This document shows, piece by piece, positions 16,150 through 23,553 of a stretch of DNA of 30,469 bases. The position numbers were made by a program, and so were the translations under genes. This DNA comes from a virus, in IMG/VR virus record IMGVR_UViG_3300028840_000716, positions 1-30,469 of that record; one strand, 5' to 3'. A model generated the notes under the pieces. It made no database searches. It was not told the origin of the DNA and saw nothing but the letters and a program-made list of their open reading frames with translations. How positions within the stretch are numbered: position 1 is the first letter of the stretch; each line of letters opens with the position of its first letter.

Positions 16150-16193
16150 AAAAAACCGACTTCACCAACCTGTTTCCAGATCGGTAAAGCCGG
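16150..16193 (-). terminator. terminator-like hairpin before the capsid gene
   Basis: In minus-strand RNA, 16193-16177 pairs with 16172-16156 over 17 consecutive base pairs, four of them G-U, closing a GAAA tetraloop and followed by six U (16155-16150). On the plus strand the G-U pairs become A-C mismatches, so the minus-strand RNA is the folded one. This is the shape of an intrinsic terminator. It ends 8 bases before the capsid ribosome binding site, so it may instead work as an attenuator or a 5' stabiliser for capsid mRNA. I saw only a weak promoter candidate in the 16194-16238 spacer (TTGTAA and TAGACT, 15 bases apart). Confidence 0.75.
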
Positions 16194-16238
16194 TACAAAG
16201 TCTAGCGGCGTTTATTTAGTTACAAATAATTTACCACA

Positions 16239-17237
16239 CTAGGCAAGTTTTGACAATAGTCTGTCAAGATGTTCGTCAATGTTGTCGGGTAAGACTTGCA
16301 TATAATCGCACTTGTTACAGGCGGCGTTTTCGTTCCTGCGTCCTGAAAGATGCATCATTCTAAACTTCTTCAGCCTTTCCCCGTTCCAAATGTCTGTTAT
16401 TGATTCGTCCTTCACGTTCCCGATTTGATGAAGATGGAATGCGTCATCGTTGCAGATTGAAACATCCCCGTTACTTGAGACTGCCAGCATGTATAAAACA
16501 AGCGGACATGCGACTTTATACTTTCTCGGTGTCCCGTCGAATGATTGATCCGTTCCCATCTTCCAATCGTATAACTCGGACGTTGACCATCCATGCAAGC
16601 CTTCAATGGCAATATAATCACATCTGTCGGAAAAGTCATCCAGGAACTTTTGCTGCTGTTCTTTCGTCAAGTTTGTGTCAGCGATCTTGCAGCTTATTTT
16701 CACATCCCCGCGCCTTTGGTACAGGTCCAACAGGTTTGAGCGGTATAACTCATAATCCACCCGCTTCTGTGTTACGTCAAAAAATGACTGTGCATCGAAC
16801 CCGTTTACAGAGATCCCGATCATGTCCAACCCACAGTCAATCAACTCCTGGTTTGTTTCCGGTGACAATGTACTCCCGTTTGTCTTTACCCAAATCTGCT
16901 CGCTTATATCCATGTAACGGGCATAACGAACCATTTTAGTGAAGTCGGGATTAAGCAGGCTCTCCCCGTCTTTGTATAAATTCAGCATCTTGAGCGGTTG
17001 CGGGAACTCTGCGATCCCGTCTATAATCCCCTTGAACATCTCAAAATTCATCATCTGAACTTTGCGCCCCATCTCCCGTAATAGTTTGGGGTGTCCCGTT
17101 GGGCAAAATACACAACGGAAATTACAAGCGTTCGTAGGCTCGATGAACATCGTCAAAGGCGTATCGCGTGGGAACTCTTCGATTATGTCAATCTTACGCT
17201 CTCCCCTCAGTTCTCTTGCCTGAATTTTAGCCGCCAT
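16239..17237 (-). CDS. radical SAM/SPASM-domain enzyme
   Basis: A protein of about 332 residues, counted from the ATG at 17237 that overlaps the dehydrogenase gene by 11 bases; an upstream start at 17285 would give 348. The motif C-N-F-R-C-V-F-C (Cys38, Cys42, Cys45) binds the radical SAM iron-sulfur cluster. The C-terminal part has the SPASM arrangement: C-P near the middle, S-N-G-D-V-S-I-C-N-D-D, and a closing A-C-N-K-C-D-Y. Such enzymes reductively cleave S-adenosylmethionine to start radical chemistry; SPASM members modify peptides or aminoglycoside-type sugars. As last gene of the sugar cassette it might oxidise, dehydrate or epimerise the sugar, or modify a peptide; the substrate is unknown. 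Confidence 0.85.
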   Translation of the reverse strand: MAAKIQARELRGERKIDIIEEFPRDTPLTMFIEPTNACNFRCVFCPTGHPKLLREMGRKVQMMNFEMFKGIIDGIAEFPQPLKMLNLYKDGESLLNPDFTKMVRYARYMDISEQIWVKTNGSTLSPETNQELIDCGLDMIGISVNGFDAQSFFDVTQKRVDYELYRSNLLDLYQRRGDVKISCKIADTNLTKEQQQKFLDDFSDRCDYIAIEGLHGWSTSELYDWKMGTDQSFDGTPRKYKVACPLVLYMLAVSSNGDVSICNDDAFHLHQIGNVKDESITDIWNGERLKKFRMMHLSGRRNENAACNKCDYMQVLPDNIDEHLDRLLSKLA

Positions 17238-17907
17238 TCTTAACCATCCATCCTCCATCGACAACCACAGTTTGACCGTAAACAAACTGCGCTTGTGTCA
17301 GGTAGTAAATCGCCTGCGCTATCTCTTCAGGCGTTCCAAATCGACACGCCGGGGTGATGCCGTTCAGAAAGTCTTTGCGGTTCTTTGGGATTATATCCGT
17401 CATGTCTGTCTCGATCAGCCCAGGCGCTACCGCATTTACTCTTATCTTCGGGGCAAGTTCAACCGCCAGAGCCCGCGTCAATCCTAGTAAAGCATGTTTG
17501 GCGGCAACATATCCCACGATATTTCTGGCGCCCTGTAATGCGGCTGTGGATAATACGTTGATGATGCTCCCGCTTTTCATGTGCTTTGCCGCCTGCTGGG
17601 ACAAATCGAATGGAGCGGTAACCATCAACTCCAAATCGCGTTTAAATTGCGTAGTTTCGTAAGTAACTGCTTTTTGCTGATACTGCGCTCCCGCGTTATT
17701 GACCAGGATGTCAATCCCGCCCAAACTGTCAACAACCCGCTCGACTACTCTAAACCTATCATGGATCTTCGATAAATCCGCCTGAATGAACAAATCACAA
17801 TCAACGGGAGTTCTTGAAATGACTGCAACCTTTATTTTGTGCTTCTTGAATAATTTTACAGTTGCCGCGCCGATGCCGCGCGAACCGCCAGTTACTAAAG
17901 CGATCAT
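17227..17907 (-). CDS. short-chain dehydrogenase/reductase (FabG-like)
   Basis: A 226-residue classical SDR of full but compact length. It has the nucleotide-binding T-G-G-S-R-G-I-G at residues 6-13, NNAG at 70-73, catalytic Ser120, and the Y133-x3-K137 pair in YVAAK. It ends with the V-V-D-G-G-W pattern of FabG-type enzymes. It should be an NAD(P)H-dependent oxidoreductase acting on a carbonyl or hydroxyl. In this operon the likely substrate is a keto group of the branched nucleotide sugar, for example the acetyl carbonyl left by a YerE-type reaction. It overlaps the methyltransferase stop as ATGA. Confidence 0.88.
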   Translation of the reverse strand: MIALVTGGSRGIGAATVKLFKKHKIKVAVISRTPVDCDLFIQADLSKIHDRFRVVERVVDSLGGIDILVNNAGAQYQQKAVTYETTQFKRDLELMVTAPFDLSQQAAKHMKSGSIINVLSTAALQGARNIVGYVAAKHALLGLTRALAVELAPKIRVNAVAPGLIETDMTDIIPKNRKDFLNGITPACRFGTPEEIAQAIYYLTQAQFVYGQTVVVDGGWMVKNGG

Positions 17908-18908
17908 ATTATTATCAACTCGTTTGTTACACCCATCGCCTTTATATTCTCAATCAATAGTTCTTTTTGACTTTGCGAGACAATCAAGATGGGGTGATCG
18001 GTGTCCGGGCGCTCTTTTACTGGCAATCCTTTTATCGTCTGCCCCCTATAAGCCGGGTCATTGTCTATAAAATATTTTATATTCGGGTTGCACCTGGTTA
18101 GAAGATGCAGGGCAATATCCCCGCACCCCCATAAAACAAGTTCCTTATCTCCGAGTTCGTCTATTTTCTGAACCTTCTCTGCTATGTTTTTTAGCACATA
18201 TTGCTTTGATGACCCTGCAATATCAGCGGATTTATAGAATATGTACATCCTGGCGCTCATAAACCGCTCTTTATAAAGTTCTGTTTCCAACAACTCAAAC
18301 CCGAACCGCTGGCATAAATTCAGGATGTCATTTATTCTGAAGTGGTTTATATGTACCTGGTGGTAATCGAGTATTGGCATTTCTTTGGGTAAATCGAACG
18401 CAGCCCGCCCTGCGTCGGGTACATCTATAATCAACCCACCATCGTCTTTCAATGAGTTTGATATCATGGTCATGGCTGATTCCAGATCGTAAATGTGTTC
18501 CAATACATGCTCAGCCACAACGCAATCAACAAGCGGCGGCATAATGTCACCCGCGTTGTATGTGATGACATCCTTGAATCCGACGTTGCGTAATAGTTTC
18601 TCAAGCCCGCTATCACCGCCGCCAAAGTCAACCACCCGGCTCTTACGCTTGAAATGATCCCTGACATAACCCGCACGCTTGGCGAGCCTATGGCGGCAAA
18701 AGTCATCCACCACGCCATAACCATAACGCTCGTTATAATAACGGGTGTAATCATCCTGTGTTACGTTTGGATTGTCACCGTAAATCATTCCGCACTCACA
18801 TTTCAGCCATTCAAGATAAGGCGGTTTTGTCCATCCGTCAGGGACTATAAAATCACTTCTCCATAAAAAATCACGTTTATCACTTTTACAAACCGGGCAA
18901 TTTCTCAT
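17904..18908 (-). CDS. three-domain sugar C-methyltransferase
   Basis: A 334-residue protein with the order seen in TylCIII/NovU-type sugar C-methyltransferases. An N-terminal zinc-binding part has C4-x2-C7 and C37-x-C39. A class I SAM methyltransferase domain carries V-V-D-F-G-G-G-D-S-G near residue 94 and an A-E-H-V-L-E-H motif. A C-terminal Rossmann-like part has L-W-G-C-G-D and I-D-N-D-P. Those enzymes methylate a carbon next to a keto group of a nucleotide 4-keto-6-deoxysugar. It is shorter than the usual 400-410 residues, mostly in the N-terminal and linker parts. Its neighbours make a keto-deoxysugar substrate plausible. It could also be a general carbohydrate methyltransferase. Confidence 0.75.
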   Translation of the reverse strand: MRNCPVCKSDKRDFLWRSDFIVPDGWTKPPYLEWLKCECGMIYGDNPNVTQDDYTRYYNERYGYGVVDDFCRHRLAKRAGYVRDHFKRKSRVVDFGGGDSGLEKLLRNVGFKDVITYNAGDIMPPLVDCVVAEHVLEHIYDLESAMTMISNSLKDDGGLIIDVPDAGRAAFDLPKEMPILDYHQVHINHFRINDILNLCQRFGFELLETELYKERFMSARMYIFYKSADIAGSSKQYVLKNIAEKVQKIDELGDKELVLWGCGDIALHLLTRCNPNIKYFIDNDPAYRGQTIKGLPVKERPDTDHPILIVSQSQKELLIENIKAMGVTNELIII

Positions 18909-18910
18909 TG

Positions 18911-19549
18911 TTATCCTTTCGGTACATAGTATGGCATGGGTACATCTTTTTCAATGTATTCAATCTTTGCGCCTGTGAAAGCGCTTATTCTTTCAGCCAG
19001 TCGTTTTATGGTCTGTGGGCGTTTGCTTCCAATATCTCGTATTTCGCCTGATTCGCCAGTCAGTAATAAATCCCACATTTGACGCGCCATTTCTGAGCCA
19101 TGCATGTAAGACCTGACAGTCGAACCGTCGCCCCAAACTTCGAGCGGTTTTCCTTCGCGTGCGGATTTGATGAACTGTGTATATGCTTTGCCATCATCCA
19201 GACCCTTTCCAAAGAAAGTAAATAATCTGGCGATTACAGCAGTTACGCCGCTTTCAATGCAGTACCATTCCCAAATCCGTTTATTTTGTGCGTATTCCGT
19301 TTGAGCGTTGGAATACACTATCCCAGATGAAGCGTAAAGCATACGGGCGCAAAACCATTCCACCGCATTTATAACGGGCAATGGGGAAACGTTCGCAAGG
19401 TGAACATAATAATCATAACGCTCCTGTGTCCATTTCATTGACTCAAATTCAGAACGCCCAATGTAGCGACATTCCAGTTCTGGCGGTTGCGTCTTTCGCA
19501 TCCACATTCCGACGAAGCCTGTACCACCGTCAATTAATACTTTGTTCAT
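18911..19549 (-). CDS. short NAD-dependent epimerase/reductase (extended SDR)
   Basis: A 212-residue protein with the GGTGFVG dinucleotide motif at the N-terminus, an S-S-G-I-V-Y segment, and an active-site-like Y-x3-K in YAQNK. These match extended SDRs acting on nucleotide sugars (epimerases, dehydratases, 4-ketoreductases). It is about 100 residues shorter than the usual 300-320, but key motifs are retained, so it looks compact rather than broken. It is coupled to the 3-dehydrase by an ATGA overlap. In yersiniose A synthesis the reductase YerF follows YerE; this protein or the SDR downstream could fill that role. Confidence 0.78.
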   Translation of the reverse strand: MNKVLIDGGTGFVGMWMRKTQPPELECRYIGRSEFESMKWTQERYDYYVHLANVSPLPVINAVEWFCARMLYASSGIVYSNAQTEYAQNKRIWEWYCIESGVTAVIARLFTFFGKGLDDGKAYTQFIKSAREGKPLEVWGDGSTVRSYMHGSEMARQMWDLLLTGESGEIRDIGSKRPQTIKRLAERISAFTGAKIEYIEKDVPMPYYVPKG

Positions 19550-20670
19550 TTGAAAAACTCGTGCATGGATTCGATTACATAATTCATCATATCGTTATCA
19601 ATTCCCGGAAAGCATCCGACCCAAAGACCCTGTTCGTGGATCTTGTTCGCGCCTTTCAAATCACCAATGACGTGTATCTCGGTTTCCCTGTAAGCAGGTT
19701 GTCTCATAATGTTTCCTGCCATGATCGGACGGTTGCCGATTTCCTTCTTATCCAGGAATCTGGCTAATTCATTTCGCCTGTCAGTCAGAAACGCTAATCC
19801 AAACCATGACGGGCTCGAGCCTTCCGTCGCCTCCACGAACTCAAGCGGTAAATCTTCCAGGTTGGCACGTAAATAGTATTGGTTCTCTTTTCGTATCCGT
19901 GTAAATCTTTCAAGCCTGTCGAGCTGGGCGCACAACGCCGCCGCCTCGAAGTCAGTACTTTGCAGGTTGTAACCGATCTCTGAATACGTGTACTTGTGAT
20001 CGTAGTCGTATGAAAATCTTTTCCCACATGTATTATCTTCGCCAGGCTCGCACCAACAATCCCTCCCCCACATCATAAACCTGTCAATGTTTAGTTTCAG
20101 CTTCGGGCTGTCAGTCAACACAATCCCGCCGCCTCCACCAGTAATATGATGAGCCGGGTAAAACGAAGCGGTGGACATTACGCCAACTCTGCCAACCATC
20201 CTCCCGTGAATTGTTGAGCCAAGAGCGTCAGAACAATCCTCGATTATCGGAAGTCTGTAACTTGCGTAGTGAGTTAAATCCATTGGATTGCCCAAAGTAT
20301 GAGCGAACAGCATGGCACGTATGCTATCAATGTCCACATCCACATTTACAGCGTTCAGCGTCTTGGGATCTGCATCCACCAGAACGGGAACATAACCGCG
20401 CTGAATGATTGCGTTCACGGTAGTCGGGAAGTTCACCGCGCTTGTCAATACCTTTGAGCCTTTCGGCATACTCAAGGCGGACATGGCGAGCAATAAAGCG
20501 CTCGATCCAGAGTTACAGAACGAACCAAAACGCGCCCCCATGAAATCAGCCAATCCACGTTCAAACCTGCGCGTCCATTCGCCCGGTCCGTAGTGACTGG
20601 ATTCCGCAACCTTTATAATATTGTCGCGCTCTTCCTGTCCTGTTACCTGTCCTGAAATGGGGACTTTCAT
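19546..20670 (-). CDS. RfbH/DdhC (E1)-type CDP-4-keto-6-deoxyglucose 3-dehydrase
   Basis: A 374-residue member of the DegT/DnrJ/EryC1 fold, counted from the ATG at 20670 (ATGA overlap with the previous stop). In aminotransferases of this fold a lysine binds the cofactor; here the segment is S-F-Y-P-A-H-H-I-T, with His174 in its place. This is the diagnostic change in E1/RfbH and ColD, which remove the C3 hydroxyl instead of transferring an amino group. Four cysteines, C146-x58-C205-x-C207-x7-C215 within RDCWCEPGEDNTCGKRF, match the [2Fe-2S] ligand spacing of E1. That assigns it to the iron-sulfur, CDP-sugar type. It is shorter than RfbH (about 437). E1 needs a separate reductase (E3/DdhD), which is absent here. 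Confidence 0.9.
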   Translation of the reverse strand: MKVPISGQVTGQEERDNIIKVAESSHYGPGEWTRRFERGLADFMGARFGSFCNSGSSALLLAMSALSMPKGSKVLTSAVNFPTTVNAIIQRGYVPVLVDADPKTLNAVNVDVDIDSIRAMLFAHTLGNPMDLTHYASYRLPIIEDCSDALGSTIHGRMVGRVGVMSTASFYPAHHITGGGGGIVLTDSPKLKLNIDRFMMWGRDCWCEPGEDNTCGKRFSYDYDHKYTYSEIGYNLQSTDFEAAALCAQLDRLERFTRIRKENQYYLRANLEDLPLEFVEATEGSSPSWFGLAFLTDRRNELARFLDKKEIGNRPIMAGNIMRQPAYRETEIHVIGDLKGANKIHEQGLWVGCFPGIDNDMMNYVIESMHEFFK

Positions 20671-22259
20671 AACATCCACCTTTCAAAGTCAATATGCGGG
20701 TACATATCATACAAAGGCATGGCGGTCTGAATCCCGTCAGATGTAAGCATTGAATCGTATCTAGGCGGGCGTTCTTCGTTGCCTGTCTTTATTTCGGTAA
20801 TGTCAACGCCGTAAATCTCAGCGATCTTGTTTATATCCACAAACTCAAATTCACTCCCGACATGCCGCCCATCGAAGAACCTGTCTTGTGTTAGTTTGAT
20901 GGAACGGTAACCGCCGTTATTCAAATAGTAAAACTTTATAGGCAGTTTCAAACGTCTTACGGTGTCAAGTTCTTGAATATTGAGTTGAAACGAACCATCC
21001 CCATCAATACAGGTGACAGGCTTTCCGCTTGCCAGTGCTGCACCAATCGCGGCGGGGATGCCGAAACCCATGGCACCCAGCCCCATCGTTGAAAACATCC
21101 GCTGCCCTGCTTTCAGCACCACTGAAAGCCATAGTTCATCCAAAGTAACACCCGATGAGCCTGAAACGATCACATCGTCAAATTTGATTTGTTTTACCCA
21201 ATCGTAGGAAATGTGGAACTCCTGAAAGACTTTCTCGCAATATTCCAGCCAGTCACGATCCGCCGACCTTGACACAGCCCAATGATTCAATAAAACCTTC
21301 TGCATGAAGATTTCAGCGTCGGCATTTACCAGTAAGGCGTTCTCCGTCTTTTCGAGTTCCGCTTTGTCAACATCAACCACGACCTTGACGGCATTGGGGC
21401 AGAACTGGTTTTTGTCATACCCTGTAATGGTTTGATCCAGCCTCGTACCGATGAACAGAACAAAATCAGCGTTTTGTAGAATGAAGTTAGGACCGCGCGA
21501 AGCCACAGCACCAGGACAGCCAAAATATAAAAAGCTCCAATGAGAAAGGATGTCCATCGCTCCCCACGTACTCAGAACGGGGATGTTGAGCAATTTGACA
21601 AACTCTAATACATTCCTTGTTCTTGCCCCGTTACCCAAAACCAATACAGGGCGCTTGGCTTCATTCAATAGTCTTATAGTTTCGGTGATTTCTGTTTTTA
21701 AGTCCGGGACTTCGTAATCTTCCACGCTGAAAGGAATTAACTTTTCCGGGTTTATCTGTGCGCTCTGAACGTCTAAAGGAATATCGAGCCAAACGGGACC
21801 GCGCCGTCCTGTTGTCGCCTCGTGTATTGCCCTTTCAAGATGGTATCTGATTGTATTGGGTTCTCTGATCGTGACGGCGTACTTGGTTATCGATTCGACA
21901 ATCGTGACAATATCCAGTTCTTGAATACCGTATTGACGGACGCCACGTCCATTTATCATGTCGGCACGTTTCACCTGTCCTGAAATCACGATCATGGGAG
22001 TTGATTCGCACCACGCACCCGCTACGCCCGTTATGGCGTTCGTTCCTCCCGGTCCCGTAGTAACTAGACAGACGCCCATCCCATTTATACGGGAGTAAGC
22101 CTCCGCCGCGATTGCGGCGGCTTGTTCGTGCAGCATTGGCACATCCATCTTTTTGATACCGACTGAATCGTTCAGGTGCATCGCGCCCCCGCCTGAAACC
22201 ATAAATATGTGCTTTACATATTTTGAAAGGAAGTCAACAACGTAATCACTTAGTTTCAC
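20667..22259 (-). CDS. YerE-like thiamine-diphosphate-dependent carboligase (acetolactate synthase fold)
   Basis: A 530-residue three-domain enzyme of the acetolactate synthase family. The catalytic glutamate is Glu45 in M-L-H-E-Q-A-A. The ThDP/Mg2+ motif runs from G-D-G-S (420-423) to N-N (447-448). The central domain resembles the FAD/nucleotide-binding domain of this family. The C-terminus ends in P-P-R-Y-D-S-M-L-T-S-D-G and a P-L-Y-D-M-Y-P pattern, which I associate with lipopolysaccharide-cluster members rather than IlvB. YerE transfers a two-carbon acetyl unit from pyruvate to a 4-keto-3,6-dideoxysugar, and pairing with an RfbH-type enzyme supports that role. The start is GTG at 22259 with an AGAAAGG site 7 bases upstream. 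A true acetolactate synthase is less likely, as no regulatory subunit or branched-chain genes are near. Confidence 0.85.
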   Translation of the reverse strand: MKLSDYVVDFLSKYVKHIFMVSGGGAMHLNDSVGIKKMDVPMLHEQAAAIAAEAYSRINGMGVCLVTTGPGGTNAITGVAGAWCESTPMIVISGQVKRADMINGRGVRQYGIQELDIVTIVESITKYAVTIREPNTIRYHLERAIHEATTGRRGPVWLDIPLDVQSAQINPEKLIPFSVEDYEVPDLKTEITETIRLLNEAKRPVLVLGNGARTRNVLEFVKLLNIPVLSTWGAMDILSHWSFLYFGCPGAVASRGPNFILQNADFVLFIGTRLDQTITGYDKNQFCPNAVKVVVDVDKAELEKTENALLVNADAEIFMQKVLLNHWAVSRSADRDWLEYCEKVFQEFHISYDWVKQIKFDDVIVSGSSGVTLDELWLSVVLKAGQRMFSTMGLGAMGFGIPAAIGAALASGKPVTCIDGDGSFQLNIQELDTVRRLKLPIKFYYLNNGGYRSIKLTQDRFFDGRHVGSEFEFVDINKIAEIYGVDITEIKTGNEERPPRYDSMLTSDGIQTAMPLYDMYPHIDFERWML

Positions 22260-22274
22260 TCCATAACCTTTCTA

Positions 22275-22955
22275 CTATAATCTTGCGCTCATTATACGAT
22301 TAAACGCGTTCCTTGTGCGTCTTTCTGTGGTGGGAATCAAAGTACAATCACACCTCCAACCTCCGCAATCAAGAGCCGCGTTGGGAGCGCCTTGCGGTTT
22401 TACGCCCGCCAGCTCCCATTCGTTAGCATAAGCAACGATGCCATTCAACGCTGAGCAAGTCGGGCAGTGCTGTTCCGTCCTGCCCAAGATCCACAATAGT
22501 TTTCCGCCGTTCTTTGATGCGATCAGCGCAACCGCTTCTGAATACGCCTCGTTGTACCTATTTGCCCAAAGCGAAGCGCGAGCCAGTAACGGTTCGATGG
22601 ATGTTTTGTCAACTCGAGCATCTACAATGTCGGTATAGTAGGAATAGATGTAATCGAAGTTCGTATTACGGGAAATATTCTCATCTAATCCTTGTTGAAG
22701 GAAGTCCGGCAAAAAGAACGAGGTATTGCCATCATCCTCCCACGCCTGTTTATATGCCTGCGTCATCTGTCCGATAATCAAACTTTGTAGAATGTCGACG
22801 AACTCCCCGCCCATCCAACCGTTATAAACAGATTGAACGGCGTGGAGTATCACGCCCATCATATAATCATACGTCTTATAAAATCCCGATTTTAGATTCG
22901 GGATGATGAAAGATGGCGCGAGCAGGACAGCCCGCGCGATTAGATCAGGCTTCAT
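22275..22955 (-). CDS. minor head protein (Mu F / SPP1 gp7-like)
   Basis: A 226-residue protein, taking the ATG at 22955 that overlaps the previous stop as ATGA. The last third has the family signature: E-Q-H-C-P-T-C-S-A-L-N-G, then a tryptophan, then a C-G-G-W-R-C-D-C-T-L end, two Cys pairs around a Gly-rich loop. Proteins of this group bind the portal and a few copies enter the procapsid. The N-terminal two thirds are helical. Members can be fused to other domains; this one is short. It is the last head gene before the sugar cassette begins 15 bases later. Confidence 0.78.
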   Translation of the reverse strand: MKPDLIARAVLLAPSFIIPNLKSGFYKTYDYMMGVILHAVQSVYNGWMGGEFVDILQSLIIGQMTQAYKQAWEDDGNTSFFLPDFLQQGLDENISRNTNFDYIYSYYTDIVDARVDKTSIEPLLARASLWANRYNEAYSEAVALIASKNGGKLLWILGRTEQHCPTCSALNGIVAYANEWELAGVKPQGAPNAALDCGGWRCDCTLIPTTERRTRNAFNRIMSARL

Positions 22956-23254
22956 GCCTTGAGCCAACAAACCTTGTCACCATTCGTTGCCGCATCGAAC
23001 CAGAGTTCATTTAGATTGTTACAGGTGACGAAGATTTGAGCGCCTGCGGCAAGGGAGTAACCATTGGACGAGGACACATCCCCGGCTCCATCGTTGCCGA
23101 CATAGACAACGCCAGTATTCGCAGACAGTCCGCGAATGAAGAAACCACCGCCTTCAATAGCCGGAACCCATGCGGCAATATCTGATCCTTGCTGCGCTGT
23201 TCCTGCCGTCGCAATCGTTATCACCCCAGATAAAAGTCTATTTTGAGCTGTCAT
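22952..23254 (-). CDS. small predicted virion protein
   Basis: A 100-residue, beta-rich protein low in charge and rich in Gly, Ala, Ser and Asn. It has a V-Y-V-G-N-D-G-A-G-D-V-S-S-S-N-G-Y motif and a closing W-F-D-A-A-T-N-G-D-K-V-C-W-L segment. I have seen this kind of small protein repeatedly among phage head genes, where it looks like a decoration or fibre subunit, but its function is not established. Overlap of stop and start with the minor head gene suggests coordinated translation. Confidence 0.55.
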   Translation of the reverse strand: MTAQNRLLSGVITIATAGTAQQGSDIAAWVPAIEGGGFFIRGLSANTGVVYVGNDGAGDVSSSNGYSLAAGAQIFVTCNNLNELWFDAATNGDKVCWLKA

Positions 23255-23319
23255 TTTATTTGTCTCCTATATAGTTTACGAACTGATACCATAACAACAA
23301 TATCTCATCTTCATCATCG

Positions 23320-23544
23320 TCATACTTTGTCAAAAGGCATAAGAACCCTGATGCTCCTAAGCTGTTCCCCACAGCATGGATGCAATATGTTCCAATCATA
23401 AGCAGATATGACCGCCGTCCCCTTTCCGTTCTTGGCAATAACACCGAGTTGTGAGACTGGAATGACGAAATCACGCGGACAGGTTGCGCACATTTCATTG
23501 TCATTATTTACGCATCGCATTTTCAGGAAATCAGGCTTAGGCAT
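23320..23544 (-). CDS. small cysteine-containing protein
   Basis: A 74-residue protein starting 9 bases after the stop of the preceding gene. It has cysteines at residues 11, 19 and 22 (C-A-T-C-P) and a C-C-G-E pair near 57-58, so it could bind a metal. A second open frame overlaps it (23256-23504), but this one has the better start position and spacing. No family recognised. A gap of about 65 bp follows before the next gene. Confidence 0.5.
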   Translation of the reverse strand: MPKPDFLKMRCVNNDNEMCATCPRDFVIPVSQLGVIAKNGKGTAVISAYDWNILHPCCGEQLRSIRVLMPFDKV

Positions 23545-23553
23545 GGTTTACTC

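Noticed and set aside
16400-16939. 179-residue plus-strand open frame
   Set aside because: It lies wholly opposite the radical SAM gene, whose cysteine motifs are clear; composition is that of an antisense shadow.
19546-20670. PLP-dependent sugar aminotransferase
   Set aside because: The cofactor lysine is replaced by histidine and the four iron-sulfur cysteines are present, so deoxygenation rather than transamination is expected.
20667-22259. Acetolactate synthase for branched-chain amino acids
   Set aside because: No ilvN, ilvC or other pathway genes are near, the C-terminal pattern is of the polysaccharide-cluster type, and it is coupled to an RfbH-type gene.
23256-23504. 82-residue minus-strand open frame overlapping the small cysteine-containing gene
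   Set aside because: The competing frame at 23320-23544 starts 9 bases after the previous gene and fits the spacing better; both cannot easily be real, though this choice is not certain.
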